From contig NOWV01000011.1 in NCBI GenBank assembly GCA_003344405.1, forward strand, positions 744,001 to 808,000: a stretch of 64,000 bases of DNA. The letters are read 5' to 3'. The notes below the pieces were generated by a model that made no database searches, was not told the origin of the DNA, and saw only the letters and a program-made list of their open reading frames with translations. This document shows, piece by piece, positions 46,904-61,049 of this stretch. Origin of the DNA: Trichoplax sp. H2 (taxonomy: Eukaryota > Placozoa > Uniplacotomia > Trichoplacea). A program made the translations under genes and the position numbers. The stretch's first letter is position 1. Each line of letters opens with the position of its first letter.

Positions 46904-49900
46904 TTATCCAGAACCAGTACTCCTTGCTAATGCTTGAGTATAACAGCCTGCATAAGCCTCTTGGAAAGCCTTCGTAGAAGATCCAATACGATTTTCCATT
47001 TGTACAATTTCATTTGAATAATCTTGTAAAAGTTGTTGTTGCCGCGCTATATGATCCCGTAATGCTATAGATCCGTAACGTACGATATTTTATCAGTTTC
47101 AACGACATATAGATGCTAGTACGATAATTTTTTCAAATCTTACCTTGTATAGTTTGTAATTTATTCTGTGCCTCCGTTCTTATCCTGGTAATCATCCCTA
47201 ATAAGGTACGCACTTGATCCGATGCAGGTTTAACTGCGGTTACGATTTTTGCTCTTCTGGCGGATATGTTTTGATATCTCGCATTAAAATCCGTTAAATC
47301 CTGTGAGCAATATTATGTCAACATAAAACGCCATAGTAAAGTAGCAATTAGAACTATCACAAAGATTAACTCAAGAGTACTTTAATGTACAATTTTGTAT
47401 TGACAATTTAAAATGTGTTTACAAACCTGTCTAGTTATGTTCATTTCACTTTCAGTAGTTGTTGCTGTATCACTAGCCAATTGTGTATAATTTCTTACTG
47501 TACTTTCTTCATTTTGCATAATCTCACTTGTTGTATTCATTCCTTGAATATTGGCTATCGCACTATTTGTAGAAGCATTCATCTGCTTAATATTATTATC
47601 AATCTAAGAAAATGAAGGCAAGAATATGAAAATGTTAGTAAAGCAATGATTAAAATACATATATTAGAAAATTATGCTCTGGCTGAGTATGAAGAAACTG
47701 AACAAGTTCATGTTCATGTCTACTACCAACAGATTTATGAAAGTGATCATTGAATAAAAATTAAATTATTTACTTGATTGACTGTCACGTTTGTTCTCTT
47801 GAAGATACCCCAGAGTATAGCTAGGTTATCTGAAGCTCTTGTCTTTTCGATATTATATTGATCTATTCGAGCTTGTAAATCTGCAATCGACACTTCAGCA
47901 TTATCAATTGCCGTCCTAAAATAAATTATAACGGAAGTATTTTTTTGAATTCAATTAACAGCGTAAATTAAAGTACTGTATAAACATTATAAGAAAGCTT
48001 CTGAAGAGAAATATGATGAAATACAGAAGGACGAACCGAATGCCAGCAATTCGAGCACGAATTGCTGATACAAGGCTGACAATAGAAGAAGAATTTTGCT
48101 GTCCAGAATTGCCTTCTAGAACTTGCAATGTAGCATTGAGTTGATCAGATAATCTTACAATCTCAGGCAGATTAAGAGCTAATTTAATGTGGGTAATTTC
48201 GATGTTAATACGATCAATATTGGAAGCGTTAGGCCATTGCTGATTTAAGAAGGTGGATAGTCGATTAGTTACTCGACTAATATTATTATATGCTCGTGAC
48301 CAAATCTGTGCCTCGCCGTTCACTTGGACAATAAAATTTAAAATCTCTCTTAATGTTGCGTTGTTACGTTGTGATAAGTCATTTCTAACTCTTAATGCTA
48401 AATCCAAATCACGTAACTTATCAACTAAGCTAATGCTAGTATCTCTTGCAATCCTGTTACTCCTTGCAATCAAATCAACTGCTCCATCACAGTTATTAAT
48501 AGTATTGCCACATAAAGAGCAGCCCATACCGCCACATGTTGTATCACACTGATTCGTTTTTCTTCCGCAGAGAAAGCGATTAATATCTGCCACCATGTTC
48601 TGTAGTTTTGATGTTTCATTCTGTAACTTTCTGATACTTTGCCAATCAATTGCTTGACGATCTTGGATATTGGTCAAACGTGGTCGGAGAATGCGTATCT
48701 TGATTTCTGCGGCTTTAATTTTATTACCTGCAATTAATGCTCGTTGCCTATACCTTTCAGCAACTTGAGAAGAATAATTTAAACTGGCTAAAGCACCAAT
48801 TGCCGATGATTCAGATATATTGGTGAATTGGATTCGTATGCTATTAACTTGATCATCTTGATTAGTAAGTGTTGTATTGTCATTTGTTATAGTTGTCCTC
48901 ATATTCGGTATTTCACGATTAACGGAGCTTAAATTTTGAAAAAGCTGTTGATTTATTTGTTCATATTGCTGTAAATTACTGCTTGCATTTGTTAATGTAC
49001 GGCGTATAGCGTCTAATTTGTCCATCGTTACTCGCTTATTCTTCAAGAAATTTTCAACTGTTGTCATATCGTTCTCCAGTTGTCGTAACCCACCAAAGCC
49101 GAATATGAAGCTACCATTAGCAATTAAGTTCTGTGCCCTTTCGACTTCTGTAGAAGCAATGTCATTAAAGTCTGTGATTCTTTTATTCCAATCAAAATAA
49201 CAAACATGGCATCTTCTACAGCTAGGGAATGTTCCTTGGTATCCATCTGCACACCGATCACATCTGAAACCTCCAGCTGCTGCTATACAATAACACTGAC
49301 CAGTTTTACGATCACATTCAGTGCTAAGAGAACCCATTTTATTGCAGTTGCAAGCTAATTGAAATTAAAATCATCCATAAATATGAGTACAATTACCAAG
49401 TCAGGTATATATTCAAATGCAAACTGCAGTACAGACTATAAATTTTATTTTAAATCCGATTATTAGAGGTTATAATAATTATGCGTTACATGTTAAAATT
49501 CTTAGTCAAATTTATGAAAAAATTTATTTTATTGCAGACTAATTCAGAACTTCTTTTTCGATGATAGCGACTACTAAACTCACTTAGTTATTATATTTTG
49601 AGCAATACGAATAATGACTTTGGTAAAAACTGACCGTAACATGTAGTCGATGGATTACCCCAAAAGCCATCTTCGCAGTCACAACATTTATCGCCACTGT
49701 ATCCTTTAATACAACTGCATTTACCAGTAACCTGAAGATAGTTATTTACAATTAGGAGCAAATCGATATCTGAGAAACAAATCGTCATCATTCTACTGGA
49801 ATAGTTATTATCACCCTACCGCATCACAATTGGCTTGTAAAGAATTATTACGGCAACAACTACATGGTTGGCAACCCTTTCCACTGGTGATATTCCAGAA

Positions 49901-52900
49901 TCCTGTAGCACACTTATCGCATGTTTTACCGATTACATTAGAGCGACAAGTGCATTGTCCCGTTATAGGATCACAGTTTCCATCTACGCTTCCATATTCG
50001 TTGCATTGGCAGGCTGATTGGTTACCGGAATTTAAACAGAAGTTATTTTAGGTAATTCGATAATTTTGTAAGGTTACAATTCCATACCTATGAAATAAAG
50101 CCCACTACCACTTAATTTAATTACTCACGTCGACATGTTCGAGTTAATGCCTTTCCATAGTAGCCAGGTCGGCACTGGCTACAGCTGGGACCACCGGTAT
50201 TGTATAAACATTTCAAGCACTCTCCGGTTTGATTATGGCAGCTACCTGGTTCGTTAACATTAATATTGTTGTTACATTGACATGGTAGACATCTGCCGCC
50301 AACGCTTGTAGGATTTCCATAGTATCCTGGTGCACATAGTTCACAGTTATTTCCTGTATAGCCAGTTGTACAATTTTCGCATACAATCGTAGTTCGACTT
50401 TGTGTCGATCGGTAATAGCAAGTAGAACTGAACTGATTGCCACTAGAGCCACCTAATTGGTTTATAACACCAGATGCATTAATTTACTATATGCTAATAG
50501 TCGATATAAAGATATAATTTTTAATATGATAATAAAGAATGCATTACAGAGTTAAATCAAATAATTTCTATTTGTATACCTGGGCATTCGCATCTTACAC
50601 AGTCATTAGGTGTTCCAGTTGTTGCTGTTCCCACAAAACCTGTTCTACATTGATTACAAGTAGGCCCAGCAGTATTATGTAAGCAATTTAAGCAAGTTCC
50701 GTTTCGTTGATCGCAAGATGCAGAGTGTCCATAGCATTCACATCGTTGACAATTTGGAAATCCATAATAAAAATACTGGCAACGTGCACAATTTAAGCCG
50801 ACAATATTACGTTTGCAATTACATTGGCCGGTGTTAGCATCACAAGATTCAAAATTAGTGGAGCCTTGACGATCACATTTACATTCTATAATTATTAGAA
50901 GATACAATGAATATTATTTTTGTTAGTGAAAGGTATTAAATGCTCGTTAAAGGCACGATAATGATCTAAATTTCTTTTAAATTAGCTTGAATGCAAAAGA
51001 TTATATCTCTATGTAAAATTTGGTGCTGCAATTCATAAGGTGCAACCTCGACATCCGTCAGGTAGACCAAAGCCGTAGGCTCCAGGTAAACATTTATCAC
51101 ATCGACGACCGAATATATTCTTCTTACATCTGCACTGGCCACCAACTTTATCGCATGCAGTGCCGGAAATGGTACCAGTTGGATTGCAGTCACAAACTTT
51201 AATAGGATGAAGATGTATATCGAATATTTTAGTTACCTATATTTCTTATAGACTGTATTTTGACTATGTGATGCAATAGCTATAATTCCAAATTTGATAT
51301 TGTAAGCCTACCTAAGCCGCCGTCGTTAAGAATATTAGACACGGTAAACATTACTTCTTTGCAAGTTTCCGATAAGTCACTAACATTGTAGGGCTTATAT
51401 AATAATTCTGAGCAATATTCAGCTTCTGCAGAGGCAAGTGTTTTTACCAGCGTTGTGGATAACTCTACTGATGCAAGCGAAGTCAATGAAGGCCAGAGCA
51501 CAATCTATCAATGGCATAAAATGAAGGTACGTATAGCTAAATAATCTCATAATTCTTCAAGTACGATAGTCTAACTTCATTCTTAAATTCAAGTAAATTT
51601 AATAAATTCACAATTTATTCAACAGTTGTTTAAATTACAAACCGAATCTAACTTCAAAGGCACGTCAACTCTTTCGTTATTGATATATTGAATTTCAGTT
51701 ATATAATTCTTATCACGACCGAAGCAAATAGGTATGGTAATATATGCACCGTCCACCGATGTGTTTTGAAATTTTAGGGGAGATGAAGGAATATCGCAAT
51801 TGATAGGTACACCACTTGGAGGTCGTTTTATGTCGACCGTTATAGTAAAATTATTTAATCCCTGTGTGTATTGCGTTTGATAGAATATTAATTTACGATC
51901 TAGCAGAATGTTTCTAAAAATTCATTGCAACTTTACGCAGGTACTAAATGCTCACTTCTAGTTCAAATATAGCTCAATAACTTACTGGTGTAGGCTCAAA
52001 GCGGACCAACAGACTATACATGAATGTATAGGAGACGGAAATTACAATCCGAACAATTCCATTTGTTTGTATTATCCGATATCCAGTCCCAGAGTATAAT
52101 TTATACGGATAATCGTAGAAATGATTAATTGTTTGAACAGTACTGGCCTAGGGTATTGAATTAAAGATCAATGAGAAGGCTTGATTAAAACGTTACTATC
52201 TGATCCAAATAAATTAGACAATCAGATATCCTAAGGCAGGTTCTAATCTTAATTTCTTTACTTACCCCTCTAACATCTAAGACATTTTGTTCTTCAGCTT
52301 CAAATCTGATTGAATCCATCAGAGAATAGTAATGATTGGCGGTAACTTGATTACACCTTGGGCTTACAAGATTCTTTCTACATGGACAAAGTCCAGTACT
52401 GTCATTACAAGAAAGACTATAAGATCCTGTAGGATGGCATAAACAAGGTCGGCATTGAACAGATGGAGATGTCAAACCCCAGTAAGTATCCTAGATGACA
52501 GAATAGATTTTAAATACTTAATCTGGTAGCTGCAACGGGAAGTAAATTCTAAGTACTGTAATGCCATAATCCTGGACTCAATCTCTTAAAAAACATTTCT
52601 TCATAAATTCACCTTGCATCTTTCGCATCTTCTTCCATCAACATTTAATTCACAACTACATTGGCCAGAGTTAACATCGCAGACAGTATTATCTACGGTA
52701 CCATCATTATAGCAATTGCAAGCTAAATAATAAAAGATTTTGATATTAAAAGATGTCAATGCATTTTTATTCTGATCAGAATCAAATTATTCATCTTAAC
52801 GTGCTGTACATACGCAAACATCCCAAAGGATTGGTATCGTTTAGACCATAATAGCTACTCTTGCAAGAATCACACCTATTGCCCATTACATTGCTTTTGC

Positions 52901-55900
52901 ATTGACAAGTTCCAGTTAATCGATTACAAGGCTCATTCGTAGTACCTCTTGCATCGCAATCACATCCTATAATTGCAGAAACGCAATGCTTATAAGACAG
53001 AATTATTCTTTTATAAACTGTCTCGACGACAGTCATTGAAGCCAATATTATCATTGTAAAAGCGTTTTTATCAATCATAAGTTAATGGAACCGATATCTA
53101 AACTGATTTTATTGCAATTCTAGAAGTTAGTAGCTTGAGTAGTCAAATTAAGTAGAGCAAAACAATCATTTTTGAGACCTGTCATATACCGTATATGTTA
53201 TGTTTCTGAATGTCATTGCCATCAAATTAAAAATGATTGGCTATTAGTGAAGATCGTGCTATAATAATACGATTGCTTCTATCTGCTTAAGATGATAAGT
53301 GTGATAATTGCACGAGCTTAAATTTTATTTCTCTTAATGATAGATTTAGGATATATGGTATGGTACTGTAGTTTATGTAAAAGTTCGGATCGAAATCGAT
53401 GCAATCTTAGTAGCAATATGACGTACATGGCTTGTGTTCTAAGGCATTCATTTATACCGAACAGTTATATTTATGAAAAGGTAGCATGAAAACATTGGAA
53501 AATATCTTGATATCAAAGCCTGAACTAGTCGTGCGATATCGATATTTAGAGATTAAATTTACCCAGCGGTAGACACAGAATTATGTATTAAACTCTTTAT
53601 AATAAAATCTATAATTTCCGTTTGCGTCATTACTCTTCGATCAATAAGGAATATTAACCCAAATTTGATAATAAACTCTTACATTTGCGGTAATGTATGA
53701 AAATTGGAATTAATTGCTAGTAATATGTTTTATCGAATCGTTGATCATGAAAGGGCTGAAAAACTACATTTAGATCAAAAAATGATGACGTACGTTCTGT
53801 AGCGAGTTATTTCACTTAGGCAGATTAAGAAATTATAAAATAATTTAGTATAGTTCTCGATATTCTTACTTGCGCAAACATCAGGACTGTCCAATGATTT
53901 ATTTGCTTGTTGAAAGTAATTAGGCCGACATTGATTGCATTGATCGCCTCGTGTATTATCTTGGCAATTAGTGCAAAAGCTGCCTGATGCATTATTGGTA
54001 CGCTCATAAACTGTAGATGAGAAACTGCAGGTAGATGTGTGATTGTTACACTTGCAACCTAGAAAAGTAGATAGTATTTATCCATCAGTAATACATGTTA
54101 CGTAAAATATGCGGCTTCATATATAATTTAAAGATGTTTCTATAACTAATACCGACATTTATCGATACTATTAAAACTCTAATTACAATAAATTAATTTC
54201 TATAAAATTTCGATATCGATTAGAGTATACCTGAACAGCCTTTATTTTCTTGATAGCCAGCAATCCATGGCTGATCATTATATTCTGGTAAGCAAACATT
54301 ACATTGTGTGCCAGAAGTAAAGTGCTGGCAACTGCATTTGCCATGAATCTGATAATCGATGAGAAAACAGTTTATGTTAAAATTATTGAAGTAGGGAAAT
54401 GAATTATCACATTAGCCTTTAAGCTGTTATATTCCTTAATACTAACTAATAAATGAATATAATCTACAAAAGTATAAATATAGTCATACTATTTACCATG
54501 TCGCGAATGTTTAGCTTTGCTGGTGGAGTGTTTGGCATTGGGATACAACTCGATGCATGACCATAACACAAACAGCTACCATAAACAACTAAGCTAGAAA
54601 TAGCATAGTAATATTTTTCGTTATTATCAGGATAGCGCGGCCCGATTGCTTCTCCTAGTGTTTGTAATTTGCTAAATTCAAAACGAATATTGGTAACGGT
54701 AATCCAATCTAAAACACGAGGATCCGAGCGGCCATAATTGTTAGTTGTTCCAGGAGGCATTGCAATAAATACGACCTAAATGAATAGTTGTAACCAGTAT
54801 TATTATGCTGAAATCAAATTATCTAGTACATAGCTAAGCTATTCGTAAATTAAATTTGTAATAATCTTGTCAAGTGAAATTTTCATTCATACATATGTCA
54901 TTTCTGAATCATTTATTACAGGAAGATTGATCGGAATTACCTGGCCACCTGATGCTGGTTTCGGTTGTGAATATCTTCTGGTACATATAACATCAGAAAA
55001 AAAAGTTCTTTGGTTTATACTTTCTCGTATATTAGGAAAGGCTGTTGCACAGTTTTCGGCAAAATATTGGTAAGGCCTCCAATTCTTACCACCATCTTTA
55101 GATCTGGATACTATCATAGCGGCAGGGCGAAATGTTAAAAATGTCATTATTAAGTGAGTAATTTGAAATTCTGCCTCAAAGTCCAACGTTAGTGTTACTC
55201 TTTCAACGGCATTCTCTGATTGCCACCATGTTCGATTGGTATCAGATGTAGCAACGATATTGCTGACAAGATGAGACTCGGTCTCATTTCTACCAGGTCT
55301 AGAATCACAAGTAAAACATTTCTTCTCCGAATCTAAATCACTTACTCTACAATAGCGTTGCGGTCCATTTAAACCGCAGGTCGATGTAGCCGTTAATTGA
55401 TCGCCACGGCCTAATAATAATTCTCCACTTGGTGGATAACACGTCTTACCAAGACAATCTTGGCACTGGACGGTGGTTAGCTTAACTGAAATAAGGTTAA
55501 CGTAATTTAAAAAATTGCAAGAATGAATATGTCTCATTTAACCTATACTCATGTCATCAAGCGAATGATATGGTAGCCAAAGTCAATTTACGTTGGCCTA
55601 ATGAAAATTCGTCATTGTCTGAGATTCAGATATTTCATTCTCCTTAAATATAACAGTGTTTTTAACAGGTTGTTCGCTATCAGTTTTTACTATCCAGGAT
55701 AGTAAATAGAGTATGTCGTCTTAATTAGTGTTAGTGACTTTTAATCGCCTGCATTGGAATACCTGGTTTTATTAAATGATATACCGTCACTTTAAACTAA
55801 CTAAGATATTATCTATTATAGAGCGTTGAATTGAGTATAATGCTAATACTTATTTTACACTTCGAAATTTTGTAGAAATAAGTCAACAAAATGCATGCAT

Positions 55901-56550
55901 TAGAAGTACTTGATCAGTAGCCTATTTCGATGTGATTAGTACTCAAACTGGCATTAGTTTCTCATTAGTTCTCACGTTCTGCCTTCTTGACTTGAATAAC
56001 ATATTTTTGCAAGGATAAACTAAAATTTGTCATATCAAGGACTAACTATTTCGTACAAATATTATAATCGAATAATATCAAATATAGAAACTATAGAATC
56101 TTTTTTCCAGCTAAACATTAGTAATAAAAAAAGACTTTGAATTGATCGCTAAAATTGTATTCATCATTGCTTCGATAGTCAAGTATTGGTTGTAAATTGA
56201 TCTATTAGAATGAATCTCGTATGTATTCGTGATGTAAATTAATAATCAGCTCTAGGTTTAGTCTACTAAATTGATTTATAACATATTCTTTAGTCACGAT
56301 TGAACAATACTTTTAATTAAAGAAACGATTTCCATTTTTCAAGGAAAAATATGTTTATGGTCATTGTATTGCATAAAGTAATGAAACAAGATTTGCTACT
56401 AGTTTTGTACAAATCTATGCAACAGATGCCATAAATATCGGTGATTAATTTAATACTGCGCACAAGTACAAAATGGTTTATTAAAGATTTAACTAAAACT
56501 TTACCTAAGGCTGTAATGGCCCAAGCGAGAAGTAAATATCTCAGCTTCAT
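46904..56550 (-). CDS. Laminin subunit beta, complete, 21 coding exons
   Basis: Basement-membrane glycoprotein that trimerises with alpha and gamma chains. Exons (minus): 56550-56505, 55485-54893, 54775-54497, 54348-54231, 54058-53870, 52966-52814, 52722-52613, 52490-52266, 52147-51986, 51913-51643, 51504-51312, 51196-51047, 50885-50580, 50452-50129, 50013-49820, 49731-49635, 49354-48037, 47915-47774, 47603-47427, 47300-47144 and 47064-46904. About 1787 residues, close to vertebrate beta-1. Order: signal peptide [14 protein letters not shown]; LamNT to about 275 ([31 protein letters not shown]); LE1-5 to about 545; laminin IV type B to about 778; LE6-13 to about 1183; coiled coil with beta-knob near 1398-1426 ([10 protein letters not shown]); a cysteine ten residues before the end. 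The five-plus-eight LE count, type IV B domain and knob mark it beta rather than gamma. Every junction is in phase except exon 9/10, which is off by one base. An in-frame ATG 30 nt upstream is possible but would bury the signal peptide. Confidence 0.95.
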
Positions 56551-59487
56551 GCTTTGTTCTTCAACTATTTCTTCAATCACATGAAACTGATTCCTACGGA
56601 AAAACTCCTAGCCACTATTCGTTCTCTTTACTCAGCTTTAACTTTATTAAATATCACAATGAATTCAATCTTCAAATCAAGTTATCGCATGTTTAGCATG
56701 GCAAACCGATCCAGCAAACAGTCAATCTACTGTTCCGCCTCTAATGCCGAGGTATAGAGGCTACAATTGACCTTCAATCCTCTATGTGCATACCATAAGC
56801 ATTTCTTTTTATTATAAAAATATTGATTTACATTAAAATAGACCTATACCGTACTCTTTATACTTATTTGCCACGCAAATGATTTTAATAATTTTAATTA
56901 GCAACACAGTCAAGTAATACAGGAGGTCGTACTTGCTCGAAATTGCTCCAAACTTATGCCCCTTTATATTGGGTAATTTTATGTTATTTACAAGCATTAC
57001 TTGTTCTTCTCGTATTATTTTGTTTCAAGTTTTTGAACTTTTTCTTGTGAATTTTATAATTATTTTTTGCCTTAAGCATACTAGAATACCTAATTCTTGT
57101 AACTAGATTTGTGTTATGTATAAATTCCTAGTAGTACATAACTTGAAACCGATTTATGACAGACATGTTGGTAAAGGTTTTGATAAGCAAATATGCAATA
57201 TGACATGTTATATTAATCATCTTTCCTTCATTTTTCTTATTTGAATTGAATTCTTGAAAGTGTAGAAAAATTTTGGCACCTTCTGACAAAAATCAGCTAG
57301 ATTCTCGCTCTTAAATTAGAGTGAAGATCACATTTGCTTTTCTATAATGACCTATTTCGTAAATGTAACAAGCATTCTAATTTAATTCACTTATCTATGA
57401 AATAATTCTTACTAGTCCTAATTTAATAAAAGATACTGTAAATAAACTATATAAGAATCATGTGATCGTTGCCTCATGCTGCTAAGGCTGTTGGCTATGC
57501 AGAGTAATTTCATTATATATAAATTACAACCACAAAGATACAACCGGAATTGCTTATCGACCTAGGCATCAGCATACAAAAGATTCTTTTTATAAATTGC
57601 TTTTGTGAATATTTTGGTGATTTGCAGCAGATTTTTGAGGTGGCTTAAAACCGCCGTTCATCAAGATCTATATATAGCTATCATTTAAAATTACTGAATA
57701 GAAGAATGAAATGCATGTAGTTTTCTAAAATTTCTCTACTGTAAATGATAACACAGTGGCACAATATACTATAGACAATTTGACGTGATTTGCGTAAAAG
57801 TTACATTAGAATTAATAGTAGTTATTCTGGTATCATTTAGTCGGTTTTAGTGTGTAATATACTGAGAACTATGAGTCTAGGCTATCGTGTAAGAACGTGA
57901 TTAATTTTAGAAGTTACATTTCCGAGACTGGAATTTAACATAGCGTGGCCTAACATGACTATTTTTCCCGGTAAAAAGCTTACACAATCTCGTTTTAGCT
58001 GCGTACAAATTCCCATTGAACGAATAATTGAACAATTATTTGCTTTAAAATTGTAACTACCAGCAACATTTTAATTAGTATACGAGTATAGTAATAGCCC
58101 TTGATTTAAGTGCTGGTTCATATACAGGCGATTAAAGTGTTTCCGGATCCCGAGCATTACGCGTACTCATTGTGACGCATTAATGATATTAGCCGCTGGG
58201 TAAAGTAATTTCGTTCCTAAATTCCCTTGTAACTGGCAAAGACTTCTCATTTCATTTCTAATGCAAACTAAAGTAACTGCAATATTTCTCTTACAAGGAT
58301 AAAAGTATATCCCATTTACGATTTGGATATCTATGGACTCTCGAGAACAGTAATTATAATTAATTAAAGGAGACGGTTTATGAAACCAAAGACGTAATCA
58401 AACACGTAATCAAGATGGACTTCGAACTTCGGTATACAGTGCAGACCACGGTATGGCTGAAGGGGCCACAACCGCATGATAGAACAGTATGCACATAAGA
58501 TTGTCGATCCTATAATGAGAGTCTGTATATAATGTTCTTTATGTTATTCAAACTATGTTGAAGATGTTTATGATATCAAGATATTAGAGCCATGCCGTCC
58601 CTGCTCTCCTACAGGCTGCACGCTGTGATTACCTATTAAAAATTTAAACTTCGCATAAAAGGTTATGCAGTATTCTAGGTTGATGAGAACTCTATCGGCT
58701 CTTTGTAGTTCATTAAATTAAAATTAATTGAACATTAGAGAGTCAGAGACAGTACATTGTTGATTGCAATTTATGAAAGAAGAAAAGATAATTATAATCG
58801 AATCTTATTTGCAGTTCATAAGTGAGAAATCTAGTGCTAACTGCAAGGAACTTGTTTAGCAGGCTGCAATATGCAGACCGTAAGAAGGTTATTGGAGAAT
58901 TATCCGCAAACAAAAATAATCTCTCAAGAGACTTTGATAAACCGGTAATATCCTCAAATCCCAAAAGCTTCTACTGTACTCTCCAACTGAAAATTGCTGT
59001 CGTTACTGGTTCATTAATAACTGCATGCAATATACAGTAAGACGCTAACTGAATAGGCTGTTCTATTTCCTTGAAAATCAGATAATGGCTTCGCATCGGA
59101 GCTTGGCTTTTTCCCCAATCTGCTTTAGTTACTGTAGTAGCAAAGATCCTATTTGTGTTATATTAAAGCGAACTATTTTTATGGTCATTCTAGAACAGTA
59201 AAGACTTGCGCGTGCCTACGTCGCCTTGCGAGTATTGCTCATCTTTCATTTTAATGCAAAAAAAATTCTTGTTAATTATCCACTTTGATTCGATATTAGT
59301 CCAAAGTAGATTTTCACACCAACATTATGATCTATTTTATGAACTATCAAATGCAAATTCGAAATTTTAGCTAAATAATCTCAACTGGATGGCCTTAATT
59401 TTAACAATGCCGATTCCAAAGCTTCTACGCATGTTCGAAGTTATTCCTTTGTTCATATAAAGTAAAATAGCCCACTATTGGTGGTAC
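56551..59487. other. intergenic DNA upstream of the laminin gene
   Basis: Should include the laminin promoter, but I see no distinctive element. Short frames near 56554 and 58822 (plus) and 58743 (minus) are antisense or lack features. No RNA gene other than the tRNA at its right end was recognised. Confidence 0.5.
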
Positions 59488-59560
59488 GCCCTTGTAGCCT
59501 AATGGATAAGGCATCGGCCTCCTAAGCCGGGGATTGCGGGTTCGAGTCCCGTCAAGGGTA
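59488..59560 (+). tRNA. tRNA-Arg (anticodon CCT)
   Basis: A 73-nt cloverleaf. Acceptor GCCCTTG pairs with CAAGGGT (first pair G-U), discriminator A. D stem GCCT/AGGC with loop AATGGATA. Anticodon stem TCGGC/GCCGG with loop CTCCTAA, giving anticodon CCT at 59521-59523, which reads AGG. T arm GCGGG-TTCGAGT-CCCGT. The internal A box (TAGCCTAATGG) and B box (GGTTCGAGTCC) are intact, there is no intron, and CCA is not encoded, as expected in a eukaryotic nucleus. Confidence 0.97.
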
Positions 59561-61049
59561 GATGTAGGAAAGATATTTTTTTCCTTATTACTAGTTTTCT
59601 GCTCATTGGCCAGAGATCGGGCAGTAAGAACGAAAGCAAGGTCATTTTTTCTTACCTTTACAAACTAGCCTTCTACAAGGCGTATAGTTGATTTGTATAA
59701 TAAATAAAGTGGCGTAAATGATATTTCGCGGCATAGCCCATGCTTTAATCACAGAATATAAAATTTTAAATACTGTTCGGGTTTCTACGAGTATTTCAAG
59801 ACAAATTCGACTCTGATATAGAATTAGCGTTCTATAATTTTTGTGGAACGGAAGCGATTGCTAAGTTAAATTTAATAGGCTAATAACAGCGGTACCTCTA
59901 CTCTTGTGGCATCAATGAAGATCTCTCATTTAATAAAACATAGGAAAGATAATAAATTTAAACAACGTATTCACACGTTGACTAACATTCCTCGTACTGT
60001 ATCACCAAGCTCCTAATAATAGATTAAAAATTATTATAAGATTTTAGGTATATTAAAGAAGCCATACCGCCGTACAATCTATATCTAGCCGAACATAGTG
60101 TGGCTGCCATGCTATTTCATTAATGTATCTTCTCATTAATTAATTACTAACTGGAATATTATCAACCGCTGTTAACTTTGATCATGGACTGGTAGCTTCA
60201 TTTCTGAGGAGTCACTACATATTTTACGTAGTCTAAACATACTAGGATAAGCCAGGTGTATAGAATTTAACAACTAAAGCCGTTTCGAGTTCGGAGGGTA
60301 AAGTTTCCTAAGAAGAATGCACTGTGTAACTGAATTCGTATATTTGAAACACGTACCATAGTTTTTGAATTAACAGGTTCATAAGTTGTTCATTTTATTC
60401 TAATTGATAGTGGAATATAAATGTAGCTGTGTACAGTCATACAATGGTACGATTTAGTGATATTTCATTGGAATTAATCAACATAATGTAGCAATAGTTA
60501 ACGAACTTAATAAAATGCCTATCAACAACGGCATTAAACAGACTGAGATCGTCTTTATTATGATCTGATGATTCATAAATCAAAGAGAAAAGTATTAGAT
60601 ACTGGCTGAATCATTTATTCATAAATTGCCTCACGGAGGCATTCTTTTACAATTTGGTATCATGTTTTATTACTTTAGGCAGTAAAATGTTAATAAATAC
60701 GTAAGATTAAAAGTTATTCTACTTTAAATGTTTCGAAAACTAATATAAAATATTTATGTTTGCATAGGCGTTTTGAAAAAGAATACTTTAGGAGTCATAC
60801 TGATCGGCTAAGTCCATCATTATTACAATGATGACATCGAATCGAGATAGTGGTGCTTTATCAATTAAAATTATAATCTATAGGCATTATTTAACCTAAC
60901 TGCGAATTTGGCAAATATTACAATTTTAATGTTACTGCAGTTCTGATTATAAATGTACTATATCAGGCAATGAAATATACGAATACACTAATGCTAGCTT
61001 CCATATAGCGTAAACTAAGTACCAGTAGATGGCTGCAGCATTAAAATCA
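59561..61049. other. intergenic DNA between the tRNA and the EF-hand gene
   Basis: Nothing beyond the T run is recognised. It contains the 3' flank of the minus-strand EF-hand gene. Confidence 0.5.
59576..59582 (+). terminator. RNA polymerase III terminator of tRNA-Arg
   Basis: A run of seven T begins 16 nt after the discriminator base, the usual Pol III termination signal. Confidence 0.85.

Noticed and set aside
48253-48552. 99-residue open frame, plus strand
   Set aside because: Antisense to the long coiled-coil exon of the laminin gene; no independent evidence.
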